DNA from: Gracilaria domingensis
Taxonomy: Eukaryota > Rhodophyta > Florideophyceae > Gracilariales > Gracilariaceae
Direction: 5' to 3'
Assembly (NCBI GenBank): GCA_022539475.1
Contig: VCMS01000015.1
Location: forward strand, 299,616-363,615
Length of the DNA stretch: 64,000 nt
Shown here: in pieces, positions 9,360 through 19,590 of the stretch
Numbering within the stretch: the first letter of the stretch is position 1
Layout of the letters: each line of letters starts with the position of its first letter
Position numbers and translations under genes: made by a program
Notes under the pieces: model-generated
Databases searched by the model: none
Told to the model about the DNA's origin: nothing
Seen by the model: only the letters and a program-made list of their open reading frames with translations

Positions 9360-12300
9360 GACTTCCCTTCTTGGGCTTGGCCTCGTCCGGAGGCTGGCCA
9401 AAGATTTTCCATGCAGGGAGCTAACGCGAACCGAAGCGCAGCAAAGCACGGACTTCCAATCCTCCAAGATCCCGTTAGGGTAACCAAAGAACGCCATGGG
9501 ATGCTCCAACGAGCACTTCTCCCAGGCTGGGCCATGCAACCTGCGTTACGAACCAACCAACCTGGTCCAACCGACACGGTGAGGCATCGTTTGTCACTGC
9601 TTTCCATCCCAATTGGGCGAAGAATGAACACGAGAAGTTAACGAGCTCACGATTTTGTCATTCTCCCACGACGGGTGAAACAGTGAGCCTGCGGCGTATG
9701 AAAGGATCACATGTAAGAAGAATCCCTGTTGGGCAGTACGCGATGACAGCAAATGCGTGTCGCGAGGTTCCCACTGACCTGCCTAGCGTCGACCGAACAG
9801 GTCAATCCACACGGCGCGGATGAAGTATGTTCCAACACGCGAATGTCCCCAATCTGCTCTGAGATAGCGCGCGCATGCTTTGCACGACCATGATCCCGAG
9901 GGTGGGAAGTAACAACACTAAACCCGGCCACAGAAGCGCAAACTGCCGAAGCATTCTCTGCGGGCACAAAAACGCCAAGCCTAAGATGGCACAGTGCTTT
10001 CCCAAACATCCAATCCCGAATGGGGCATCCAGCGCGAAAATAAGCACGCGCGTGGCGCCCAATGGCGCCGAACGGCCTTCTCAGGAAGTAACACGACTGT
10101 CGCCAGATGGAAGCCGTGCATTCCCAACCGGAGTGTCGCTTCGTACGAGCTAGTGTCGTGGGCAGGGCGTTGCGACCCTTCCCAGTTTGGTAAACGTAGA
10201 GCGTGAGCGAGACAACAGTATGTACGACGCTCCCCAGCTGAGATAATTGAATTTCGCCTGGGGAGCACGCGACACGCCGATGACGTTCCCACTTCCCCAA
10301 GGGGTCACCATCCATTGCTCACCCGTGCGCTGTAGGCTCCTGAGAGTAGTCGCTTAGGTTGCTCTCCATGGTCAGTTGTTGGTACCCCTCAGGGCAGTGC
10401 ATCCAATTACAGTACCAACTCCCCTTCTTAGGCCTGAACTCCGAGGTCGGCCAAGTCCCATGCGGAAAGCAAACGCGAGCGTAGCACGGCGAAACTATCA
10501 ATTCCATACCAGCACAATCCCACTTGAGCAACCAGCGAGTACACCAAAACGGCAACGGTGGGGGCAATGCGCGAGTCCCACTCAAAGCGGGTTCCGGTGT
10601 TCAGTGCCTATCAACAGACACGTCAAAATGACGAGGTTCGAATCGACGAGAGTCCCGTAAGGGTTCGAAGTGACGGAAACGAAACCGTTCGCGACGGTGT
10701 AGTTCTCGAAAGAATCCCATGCGGGTGAATATCACAAGCGAAAAGACGCGTGAATGAGTGCCACGGAGTACCCAGATGGGAACAAGACCAGCACACGAAA
10801 TCAACAGGGCGAACCACGTTTTGCATTACTCGAAGTCCCAGCCGGGTGACACACGAGCGCACGAGCGCTGCGTCTGACCGACACGGCAAGAGGCGAATTA
10901 TCGAAGGAAAAAATCCGGAGAGGGTCACGAACGAGTGCGACGGCGAGACAGAGAGGTAGAGATAACAGCAGTTCCGTGGCGGGTCGTCCGACCGATTTGG
11001 AACTGACTGCAGGCACATGAGAGTGATGGAGTTTTGACTCCTGGAATCCCTGCACAACGCGAGCGAGCGATGCGCCATGGCGAGCCTGAGAACGGAAAAA
11101 TCCCGCTTGGGTCTACAGTCCGATAAGCGTCGCCAGAAGCTAGCTCCAAGCCACCCAGGATCCCATTTGGGCACAATGCGACCGAAACCGGGTTTTCAGC
11201 CCGTCCCTAATGCGAGGATCTTACGCAGAGTCCAGCGACGCCAGGCGAGAAAGAACAAGATTTAACCAAGCTTGAGGGTTCCAAAAGGGGGTGATAAGCC
11301 ATGCCCGGAATCATGAGTAGAGCCCGTGGTTGGGTAACAGACTGTCCTTCCCGGGAGAAACTGGTAGGCGCAAACCGTATTACGGGGCGCATCACTTTCC
11401 TGTTAGGTCACTAAAGGTACGGTGAAGACGCTCCGATGCAGCGAGGCAGTGATTCCCAGCGGGGTCCGTAATGACGGCTGACCTGCGTAGCTTCTGTAGA
11501 GGAGTCCATTCCCGAAAGGGCAAGCGTCGCCTTCTCCAGTTATCCCATAGGGCCGCTGCTTATCCTGCGTAGATGTCACGCTGCGCACTTGTGATGTATC
11601 TGTGACCAGTACAGGGTTCGAGCTGAGAAGCTCTCAAATCCCGGGGAGGGTCCGAGACATAGTGCGAAGAATTGTACATTCAATCCCGTATGGGTCCATT
11701 TCACTCATCGACATTCCTCTGCAGGCGCTTCAGTTTCTCCTGTATCCTCCCGTAGGGTTCTTTCCAATTACGCAATGTGTTGAATTGACGCGCGTTTACG
11801 ACAAATGTTTGTTCCCAATGGGTATAATTTCCTTCCCAGGGTCGTACAACATGAGAGAGAGAGGCCCTCGAAGTTGCTTGCCCAAGAGGACACATGTCCT
11901 AATGACAGGCGTTCGCTTTCTGTACGTACAGAGCTACGGTATCCCATGGGGACGCTGTGCTTCGAAACCAGTCGCCTTGGACAGAGGGACAACTTTCATT
12001 GATCCTGCTGGGAGCTACAAATTGCAGGCGTCCAACCACCTGCTAGCAGCGATCGAAGGACTTCTCACATGTCCCGGACGGGTCGTATCATTTCCGCCTT
12101 CCAACGGTTGTTATTCCCGCAACGGGTACTCTTCTTAACGCGTACAACCCTGCGGAGGGGCATTTCGAGAAGGTTCCAAGTTCCCTGGGGGTTGATGGTC
12201 CCGGTGGGGTTCGCTCGCTGCCTGCGCCTGCGGAGGATGAGTCCTCTAAGGCGTCTTCCGAATCGAACATGGACGTTCCCGCCAGTGCGGTCTGTCACCG

Positions 12301-13341
12301 TCTTCGTACTCGCGGTGGTAATGCGTAGCGCGCTTCGGCTCGTTTGAGTCAATAAAGAGCTTCAGCTTCTCCATTTTGCCTTTGCAGGACACGTGTGCTC
12401 GGCGCGGTTGCTGTGCGTTCATTCCTCTCGAGGGCCAGCGCGTGCGCCTCAGCGGTGTGCGCGGGGTGCGCAGCGTGCGGCACTGCGCTTTTGTCGCAAA
12501 TTGAGCCCTGCTTGGGTCCCCTTCCCTTCTTGGGGTGCGCTTGGACTCCAAGCGACGAGAGTTCCCCGCCGGGTGAGCCCGGGCGACGTTTCTGGGACGC
12601 GCGCACGGGCACGGCGCTGGGCGCGCGTGCGCGGAAGGTGCCAGCAAGGCGGGGGGTGCACAGTACGCCCGGCGGCCAAATAGGCATGTCTTCGATAGGT
12701 GAATAGGTTAAAACTGGCTGATTTTCCAAAGGGTTACTTTCAAGGCGAATCAAAAAATTCGTGCCGGAAATTACCCTCCCAGATGGGGTCGAAAAGCGCT
12801 ATTCTTTGTTTTGCCCGTAGCTCGGAAACGCGGGCGTTTCAGCGGCTCGCAATGCCCGATTTGGGGTGCACGGCACATCAAAATATTTAGGATTTTTTGA
12901 TCGTGCCAGACCGCGTCCCTACGTGCAATACTGTACACCCAATAGGCTACCCACAGGCGTGGGCGACGTGGCGTTTGGCACGCTTGCAACGGCGCATAAC
13001 GGCGCGCGCGCTTGTGCATGGAGCGCGCGTGTCCAACGTGGGTGATTCGAGCGTGCAACGGCGCGCGCGTGGCCAACGCGGGTGTCCCTTGCGTGTAACG
13101 GCATTTGCCAGCAATGTGATGGGCTGCGGCGGGTGTGCACAGTCCTCAAAAGGTCGGCCGCTCGGTACTGCGAGTGTTCCAAGTCGTCCTAGATCATCCC
13201 GGAGGGGTCCAAACTTCTCCGAAAACGTTGCGAAGCCTTCCGAAGGCCTTCGCGAGACCCAATGGGACTTTGAAAGCGCGCTATCCCGCCAGGAAAAATT
13301 GTGGCCGCCAGGGCCGGGGGGAGACTATGCCAAAATTTTTC
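9360..13341. other. Element B interior without a recognised gene; quasi-periodic CCC-N-GGG motifs
   Basis: This ~4 kb between B's chromodomain and 3' LTR has several open stretches on both strands, but none has recognisable motifs. One plus-strand frame at about 12066-12325 ends in a plausible acidic tail (PAPAEDESSKASSESNMD) and could be a remnant of an antisense gene like those of A and D. I cannot demonstrate homology. The clearest signal is a short hyphenated palindrome, TCCC, 4 or 5 bases, GGG, recurring every ~50-65 bp. Exact four-base-spacer cases start at 9471, 9608, 9724, 10015, 10653, 10716, 10771, 10837, 11102, 11162, 11455, 11511, 11640, 11685 and 12073 (position of CCC). Confidence 0.5.
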
Positions 13342-13884
13342 TTACCCGAAAGGGGAAAAGCACTCCAAAGTCTTCGAAAGAGGTTGCGTGCAGTTGCGCG
13401 AGCGTGCGCGGTCGCGTCGCGCGCGAAAGCGGGCGACAAAGTTAAAGGGAATGTTGTCGAGGGGCTCCCAGGAGTCTCTTGAAGGTGGGTAACTGTACCA
13501 TCGGACTTTGACCATAGCGCACCGATCGGTGGCCACTCCCTCGTCGAGGACTTTTTCTACGACCCATTCGCGGGAATCGTCGCCTTCCTTCTCGAGGAGT
13601 TCAGGCGGCATTTCCACGTCTGGATGAGGTATTCCAGAGAGATCAGCCAAGGTCGTGGGATCGACCGAGACCTGTTTAGGGCCAGTAAACTGTGGCTCAG
13701 AAAGAGCGTTCCCAGTGGGGTCAGACGCCTCGGAAACCGGCGTCGGCGTTCCCTGTGGGGCTGATGCGGGCTGTGGCGACTCCGGTTGTGTCGTCGGTGA
13801 CTCCGCCGCGTCAGGACTCCGTGGGGCTTTCATGATACGGTCGATGGAGACCGTGTCATGCAGGTCGCCGTCCAAGATGGTCAC
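13342..13884 (-). CDS. Element B integrase tail with chromodomain
   Basis: The 180-codon frame begins with TILDGDLHDTVSIDRIMKAP, the end of an integrase C-terminal domain. A Pro/Ser/Thr-rich linker follows, then a chromodomain (EWVVEKVLDEG..., VKVRWYSYPPSRDSWEPLDNIP) with the aromatic and WEP residues present. A basic tail follows. Chromodomains at this position target integration in chromoviruses. The preceding integrase segment (14354-13881) is in an overlapping different frame, so the polyprotein is broken there. Confidence 0.75.
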   Translation of the reverse strand: MTILDGDLHDTVSIDRIMKAPRSPDAAESPTTQPESPQPASAPQGTPTPVSEASDPTGNALSEPQFTGPKQVSVDPTTLADLSGIPHPDVEMPPELLEKEGDDSREWVVEKVLDEGVATDRCAMVKVRWYSYPPSRDSWEPLDNIPFNFVARFRARRDRARSRNCTQPLSKTLECFSPFG

Positions 13885-14354
13885 GGTTGTGTCTGTAGCT
13901 TTGACAACCCGAAAGGGACCAGTTGTCCTAGGAAGGAGCTTGCGGGAGATACTTTCTTCTTACGCAGTCTCCATAGTTTTCCGCGGGGGAGGTCTAAAAA
14001 GACGCAGTTCCCAGGGGAAAATGAGAGCTGAGCCCGTACACGGGAATCGAAGTCGGCCTTGTAGCTCCGCTGGACACGGTCCATTGTCGCTTCGGCCTTC
14101 GAAAGGGGATACAAAATACGCGCGCGTGTCAGACGTTTTACTGCGACCGAATTCGGATTGTCAGACCCAGCTGGGGAGATAACGGTAGCTGGGATGTCCA
14201 CGACGATCCCAAGTGGGTGTCGCGTTAGCACCAAGTCAAAAGGTGTCGTCCCTGTGGTTCCATGAACCTGGGAGCTGTACGCGAAGACCAAGGGATGGGT
14301 GAAATCATCCCAGTCTTGCTCGTGCTCAGACACGTTATGCCTGAGGCGTCCCAA
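13881..14354 (-). pseudogene. Element B integrase C-terminal fragment
   Basis: The frame reads DWDDFTHPLVFAYSSQVHGTTGTTPFDLVLTRHPLG, which is the conserved stretch after the catalytic Glu of gypsy integrases (compare D: DAITYAYNTQVHRVTKLAPFELVLSR). A basic C-terminal part ending SFLGQLVPFGL follows. The catalytic core, with all three acidic residues, is missing: the homology starts abruptly at 14354, marking an internal deletion. Confidence 0.8.
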
Positions 14355-15156
14355 AAGGGTTCGTCATAGATAAAAGGAAAGGAAAGACCATCAGGGAAAA
14401 CGGAAAAGAATAGCCGCGTTGCCCGACAAGAAAGTCAAGGGAAAGCGATTAAATCCCAGAAGGGTGTCCTTTTCAAGCAGAAACTAATGCGAAGAACCAA
14501 CGAAAAACAGATTGAGATTGGTTCGATTCCCAAATTGGGGCTTGAACCGTTTCGGTTATTTCACGACCGTAACGCATGTTCAACCAACCCCTCCCCTTCT
14601 TGGGCGGGCGCACTGCGTGAGCGGAACCGACGGGAAGGATACAGTGCGCAAAATCCTGCACGAATCCAAAAGAAGTGGAGTAGAGCATAGAAAGAAAGAA
14701 TCCCGTGAGGGTAGTCAAGACTCTGAAAATGTGTACGTTGCCCAACGAACAAGGCAAACTGTCCCAGACAGGGTTTTTTTCCTTTAAGGAACAAGTAGTG
14801 GACATGCACGTTCACAGAGAAGGGTGTTCCTCGCAACCGGAAAACGTTGTCGAGAACATAATAAAGCAGTTAGTGATGGGCGAGTATCCCGTACAGGGTG
14901 ATCCCAGAATGACATGGGGATTCGATTAACTTGTGGAACAAGTGTAAATGATTCCCACATGAGGATACCTGCGCGAGAAAAGTTAAGAGGTGTAGGACCA
15001 GTCCTTGTCCCATATGGGTTCCGAACCGATCCATGTTCCAGAACGATGGTGACAACGTCCTAGTTAGGTGGTGTTAGACTTGTCAGGAGTTAGATTAAGG
15101 GGGAGAGACAGAAGCATACGTTTGATACTCTACATTTTGAAGAGCAGAGCTTGGAG
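14355..15156. other. Element B deletion region between gag and integrase tail
   Basis: Where an autonomous element would have nucleocapsid, protease, RT, RNase H and the integrase core (4-5 kb), only 800 bp remain, without a recognisable domain. The CCC-N-GGG motif continues here (for example CCC at 14455, 14701, 15008). Confidence 0.6.
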
Positions 15157-16092
15157 CTAAGCGCCTTCAATTAGTTCCCGTGTTTTGGTAGAATGCTTCG
15201 CAAGTCGCAATTCGTCCCGCTCAGGCTCGGAGCAGTCCGAGTCGCTCCACTCGGGCATATCTGAGCTCAAGTGAGAGTCGTCCGAGTCGGAAAAGTCAGG
15301 ACCCAAAAGGGATGACTTCCTCCGGTTCCGACTTCGGCCTGGGCGTCTCCTTCTTCCCCTCTTGTCGCTTCCCAATTGGGTCAAGCCACCGGTACTCTTC
15401 TGTTTCCCTAGAGGAGGAGTTCCCAAGTCGGGTGTATCACTACTGTGGTACCTGCCGGGTCTGGAATCTGCTTCATGTTCGGCAGGGATAGTGGTCGGTT
15501 GCCATACCGAGACGGACGGCTGACGGTTCACAGTTTGCTCGTACTCAATGGGAGCGAGCTGGAGACGGCGCTGTACCTCAGTGTGCACACTGGTGGCAAT
15601 AGTGCCGTCCAGAATTCCGGTGACGGTCATCTTAGAAGCGACCCGCTGGAAAAGGGTATCCAGCAGGCCCTCCACTTCAGCATTAACCCTGTGGGGAATA
15701 CGGCGCTCGACCTCGAGTGTCACCATAGACTCCACGAGTGGCCTCAGGGCTATGAGTAGCTCTCCCGTAACGGGTTGAACCTCACTCCCTGCGGGTCGTT
15801 GCGGAGTCCCAACGAGGGTCTCGAGCGCTGTTGCCCTGGGGGTCTGCGGCTGCGGAGTCGCTTCTCGAGAGGCATGCTGGCACATGGCCTCGAGACGGTT
15901 CCGAAAGTCGGTCGGGGAGGACTGACGGAGTATGCGCTCCGGGTCCTCCACACGTGGTAGAATCCCTCCATGGATACTTCGGGTGCTCGGAGCCCCTGCA
16001 ACGGGAGCAGGCGGCACTTCGTCAGTGCCGTTATCGCGATGGGGTGGAGCAGGACCGGCGTGTCCATGAGAAGATCTCGGTGGGGTGGCCAT
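15157..16092 (-). CDS. Element B gag-like protein, N-terminal part
   Basis: The intact frame from ATG 16092 (MATPPRSSHGHAGP) to a stop at 15157 is 311 codons. It starts ~215 bases after the primer binding site, where gag is expected. The middle contains a long helical stretch (about residues 125-200: LLIALRPLVESMVTLEVERRI, VEGLLDTLFQRVASKMT). The end is rich in Arg, then in Ser and Asp (SDSDDSHLSSDMPEWSDSD), much like the Ser/Asp tract in the gag of C and D. There is no zinc knuckle; the frame ends before where one should be. It would form the capsid in trans complementation. Assigned by position and composition. Confidence 0.65.
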   Translation of the reverse strand: MATPPRSSHGHAGPAPPHRDNGTDEVPPAPVAGAPSTRSIHGGILPRVEDPERILRQSSPTDFRNRLEAMCQHASREATPQPQTPRATALETLVGTPQRPAGSEVQPVTGELLIALRPLVESMVTLEVERRIPHRVNAEVEGLLDTLFQRVASKMTVTGILDGTIATSVHTEVQRRLQLAPIEYEQTVNRQPSVSVWQPTTIPAEHEADSRPGRYHSSDTPDLGTPPLGKQKSTGGLTQLGSDKRGRRRRPGRSRNRRKSSLLGPDFSDSDDSHLSSDMPEWSDSDCSEPERDELRLAKHSTKTRELIEGA

Positions 16093-16306
16093 AACGGTAG
16101 GCGGAAACGAATTTTCGTCCGGCTTGCGACAGGATGAACTCAAATGCGGGCAAGTTCGAGAAAACCCCAGAGGGAAAATGAAACGGCGCGGTGAAACCAC
16201 ATGATCCGCCACGGGTCGGAAAGGCCCGAGAGGGAAGAAAGGATTCGAAAGCGACGAAACGAATCCCGTGAAGGTCCAATTAACCAGAAAAGACCGGAGA
16301 GGGTAA

Positions 16307-16324
16307 TTCTAAGTCGGGAGACCA
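16307..16324 (-). promoter_or_regulatory. Element B primer binding site
   Basis: The plus strand reads TTCTAAGTCGGGAGACCA, two bases from the 5' LTR. This equals a tRNA 3' end including CCA. The implied acceptor stem starts with C1-G72 and has A73, the combination typical of eukaryotic tRNA-Tyr. Element D carries the exact reverse complement at 48574-48591. Confidence 0.85.
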
Positions 16325-16326
16325 GT

Positions 16327-16752
16327 TGTAGTACAGCCACAGGCCGTGACAACGTACTATGCCCTGATAAAGGAACAAATTGCGCAGCACCAAGGCAGGG
16401 ACGAAGGAGCACTCAACGGACGGTAACAACGGGGCGCGAGATAGGCGCGCAGCACCGGTAGTGACGGTAGGATGACCCTTTTGGGAAACTAGATGATGGA
16501 AGAATCGGCTAGGGGGTGCTTGAGGTTTACCACGGTGAGCTCTGCCCGGTGGGAGATGCTTAAGTACACCTCCCACGGGCAGTAGCAACATGTCGAAAAT
16601 AATAAACTATCTACCTATAAGGGGGTTCCCGAAGGGCGACACGATAACTGTCACAACCCTACACGTGTGGGACCCGAGGTGCACCCTGTGCACACTAACT
16701 ACTACAAACTACTACTATGCACCCATCGGGAGGTGCATCCCATTGCACTACA
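16327..16752 (-). repeat. Element B 5' LTR
   Basis: 426 bp, ~95% identical to 8934-9359. It begins TGTAGTACAGC and ends GCACTACA on the plus strand, followed by GTGCG. Confidence 0.9.
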
Positions 16753-16757
16753 GTGCG
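16753..16757. repeat. Target-site duplication of element B, right copy (GTGCG)
   Basis: It matches 8929-8933 exactly and fixes the insertion point of B within A. Confidence 0.9.
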
Positions 16758-18897
16758 GTCCATTTGGTCCTGCTCCGAGATGATGTGTACCTGAAGAGGT
16801 GTGGAGGCATTGGAGCGCGCATTTGCGTGTCCCGTGCCTACGCTACCGCCGTGGGCCCAAATGTATCCTGGAGGTTCTGCTGGCGAGCAGTCTGGAGCGC
16901 ATTCTTGTTCCGCAGAGCCACTCTTGGGCATTCTGTTGCCAAGTGGTGAGGCGGCAAACAGAACCAACAGAGGAGATTACCGGTTGTCGGGTCCCTCATC
17001 GCGCGCGATGACGCCCGCAGTGAGGGACGACCTCCGGGAGGTGCTGTGCCGCTGTTCTGCGGAGATGGTTCGTTCCCTCGATATTGGTTGAATGGTAGCG
17101 CAAGGACCGTGCTGACCGGAACGGATACCTGTGATGGCGGAGCTGAGGTTTGCCTCGAGGGCGGCTCGCTGGATAGCGAGCTAGACTAAGAGGTTCTACC
17201 GTGCGATCGTGACGTCGGCTGTGCATGCACCAATTGGACAGGATGACTCTGAGAGGCGTACTGTGTGGACGCCTCATCCGTAGTGGTCTCCTCTTCCTCC
17301 ACGTCGAACACTGACAGCCTGGTTTTCCCTTTCTACTTCAACGGTTTGCCAGGTGGTACGGAGTTCTTCTGGGATGCTGACCGAACGGTATCGCCTAGCC
17401 CTTCCGCATGGCGAGCTAGTGCGTTGTAATCGACCATGTGGTTATTAGTTAGGTAGTTTCGAACCTGTGACCGGATAGACTTCGCCACGTTGTCGGCATA
17501 CATTGAACTCAACCTTTTGGTGGTAAAGACACTTCCACAGCGGGAAGCTAGCGCCCATAGGGAGCGAGCCAATTCCAATTCAGTTTGTCCCGCACGCTGG
17601 CGGTACGCGAGCATCTCAACGTATGCTTCCCGAATTACCTCATCGGTCGCATAGGTTTCCAGAAGGAAGTTGACCACCTCTGGCTACGTTTTCAACATTT
17701 CCGTTTGGTCTTCGTCCACTGCCATGGTATTTCCTTGGAAGCGGCTATGGAGCATAGCTCCAGCCTGACCGGTTAAGTAGAACTGAAACAACCACATTGC
17801 CGCTGCCTCTGGAAACCCATTATGGTCACATGCGATCTTGAACCTTTGTAGGAAATCAATGATCGTAATGGGATCGTCCCCGCTGAAGCGAGTTTCACCC
17901 AATTGGAAACGAAGCTTCCTGTGATGCTTCGTTCTCTTCAGAGATTGCCTCTTTGGCATACTCAGCCTGCCTGTTCTCTAACCCGTAGGTACTATAGTCG
18001 ACCGCTTTAGTGAATAAATCATTGAGCGGCTTCAGTACCTCTAGGTCCGTTTCCTCGTCGGAAGTCGAGTCCAAATCGTTGTACTTTTTGGGTTTACCCT
18101 TGCGGGAATTCTTTCCTTTCTTCAGACGAGAGTCCTTCCTCTTGCGTCGCGAACCTTAACGGTCGTCTTCTCCTGACGAATCGAAATCGGTGTCCGAGGA
18201 CGAGGAGTTCAAGTCCGACCGGCGACTTTTTCTCTTTCTCATTTTGGCCTTCTTCTTCTTACCATTTGGTTTACGTCGACGCTCGTCTCCTGAGCTCGAC
18301 GAATATCTATAAGGGTCTCCACTATCTGGTCCTGACGGAGCTACCTCACTGGGTTGGGGGAGGTACATGTACCTCGGGCCCTCCATTCTCGGGGGCTCTG
18401 CCCCTTTCCCTGTGTAGGAAGGTTGGAATGGAGATTCCCATGTGGTTTGGCTGCCGATGCTGCAAGGGGGCGGGGGGATGAGGGAGGGGGGCGTGCTTCA
18501 TGAGCGCGGCTTGGGCCACCATCTCAGGTTGAAGAGTAGCCGCTCTCTGCTGCAAAGCCAGCATTACAAATCGATCAATATGTCCGCGTACCTAGGTCTC
18601 GAGGTACTGTAACACCACCACTGGTACCTTGCGAAGGACCTCCTGCGAGGCTCGATCAACTACCACTCGGGTGACCTCGTTTAGGTCCAGTCGCAGACCG
18701 ACTGGCACCACCACTTGGTCTACCACCCCGACTGTTACCGGAGCGGGCTCCGCGACAGCACAGCCAGCTCCTGCGTGCACTTGGTCGGCCCCTAGAAGGG
18801 TTGAGGGGCTCCCAACCTCTCGGTCTTCCTTCTTCCTTTTAGGTGGGCGCTCCTTCCGAATCAGGTCCTCCAGGCTATCCAACACCGGATAGGACAT
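16758..18897 (-). pseudogene. Element A gag (main part)
   Basis: The minus-strand frames 18897-18592 (ATG at 18897, MSYPVLDSLEDLIRKERPPKRKKED), 18386-18156 (Ser/Asp/Lys-rich), 17959-17684 and 17677-17333 chain together. 17959-17684 holds the Retrotrans_gag-like segment FSGDDPITIIDFLQRFKIACDHNGFPEAAAMWLFQFYLTG. A zinc knuckle CX2CX4HX4C (Cys-Trp-Phe-Cys ... His ... Cys) lies at 16928-16969 in another frame. Frameshifts separate the parts. The protein would form the capsid and bind element RNA. B interrupts gag just after the knuckle. Confidence 0.75.
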
Positions 18898-19076
18898 TGA
18901 AACCCGTATGGGGTGACCACTTGGTAGAGCGGCCGGCGCCCTTTTCGGGGAACGCGCGCTCCGTTTCTCAATTTAGGTAATTGGTGTCGGAGCGAATTGC
19001 TTCGGCAACGGAAGCCAAATCACTCGGGTATCTCGTGATTTCCAAATCCTCTCTTTCCTACTTGGTAGTTCACCAA

Positions 19077-19094
19077 TTCTAGGTCCGGAGACCA
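19077..19094 (-). promoter_or_regulatory. Element A primer binding site
   Basis: TTCTAGGTCCGGAGACCA on the plus strand differs by one or two bases from the sites of B, D and E. It sits five bases from the LTR edge at 19100. Confidence 0.8.
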
Positions 19095-19099
19095 AATTA

Positions 19100-19590
19100 T
19101 GTGGTATAACCGATCGGTGCAAACCGGAAGTGAGGAGGTCCTTGTGGGCTCGACCCTGTAAAGTTTGAAAGACGAAAAATCTAATAGATCAACCGCACCC
19201 ACCTTTGCCTATAGTGCAGGGTGACCAAGTAAGAAATATGCACGCATTGGTGTGCAGCTGGCGCGTACTACCCTCGTGGTCGGCCAAACTAGTAAAAGGT
19301 CGACTAAGCTTATCAATTGGTGGCTGTAGAACCAAACTGGTATCCCATTGGCCTCGTTAGCGCTTGAACTTACTATTTTGTAGGAAACGTTGGCACCTCG
19401 AAGGTTTTATAACCCCGAGCGTCCATCTGGATTTTACGGGCCTAGAGCCAAGTGGAACATTAGAAAATACATCTGTGGCTGTAGAGAAATGCATTATGAA
19501 ATGTTCCAGATATGTATCTGGATATCGATGGTTTTGGGACCCAGGAGGAGTACTGTAGGGGTCGCATTTGTGTGGTGCTGGAACTACGTT
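19100..19590 (-). repeat. Element A 5' LTR (far end uncertain)
   Basis: It begins TGTGGTATAACC next to the primer binding site. Its reverse complement aligns with 59582-59933 over several blocks, including GATACCAGTTYGGTTCTACAG, ACTTGGTCACC and GGTTATACCACA-type ends, so it is a genuine LTR family. The distal boundary near 19590 is a guess; no matching end or duplication was found. Confidence 0.6.

Larger units (their letters stand above)
8934..16752 (-). mobile_element. Element B: complete non-autonomous gypsy-type element nested in A
   Basis: Two 426-bp LTRs (8934-9359 and 16327-16752) in the same orientation, each starting TG and ending CA, are flanked by GTGCG on both sides. The primer binding site adjoins the right LTR, so the element reads on the minus strand. 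I count about 20 differences between the LTRs (~4.7%), so B is clearly older than D. Internally it has a gag-like frame (15157-16092), then the C-terminal part of integrase with a chromodomain (13342-14354). Protease, RT and RNase H are absent. About 4 kb between chromodomain and 3' LTR shows no clear gene. It must have moved with enzymes from another element. Confidence 0.9.
2388..19590 (-). mobile_element. Element A: degenerate Ty3/gypsy retrotransposon with chromodomain, interrupted by element B
   Basis: In minus-strand order the parts are LTR (from 19100 upward), primer binding site (19077-19094), gag (about 18897-16758, continuing at 8933-8827), protease, reverse transcriptase/RNase H, integrase, chromodomain (4685-4822), and an antisense reading frame on the plus strand (about 2780-4412). 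The order PR-RT-RH-IN is that of Metaviridae. Element B is inserted in the 3' part of gag. Frameshifts and stops occur in most domains, so A is old and inactive. No 3' LTR was found; the left end is probably truncated inside the antisense frame. Confidence 0.85.

Noticed and set aside
9707-10315. 202-codon minus-strand frame in element B
   Set aside because: No motifs, no relation to other elements, and long plus-strand frames overlap it; probably chance in GC-rich DNA.
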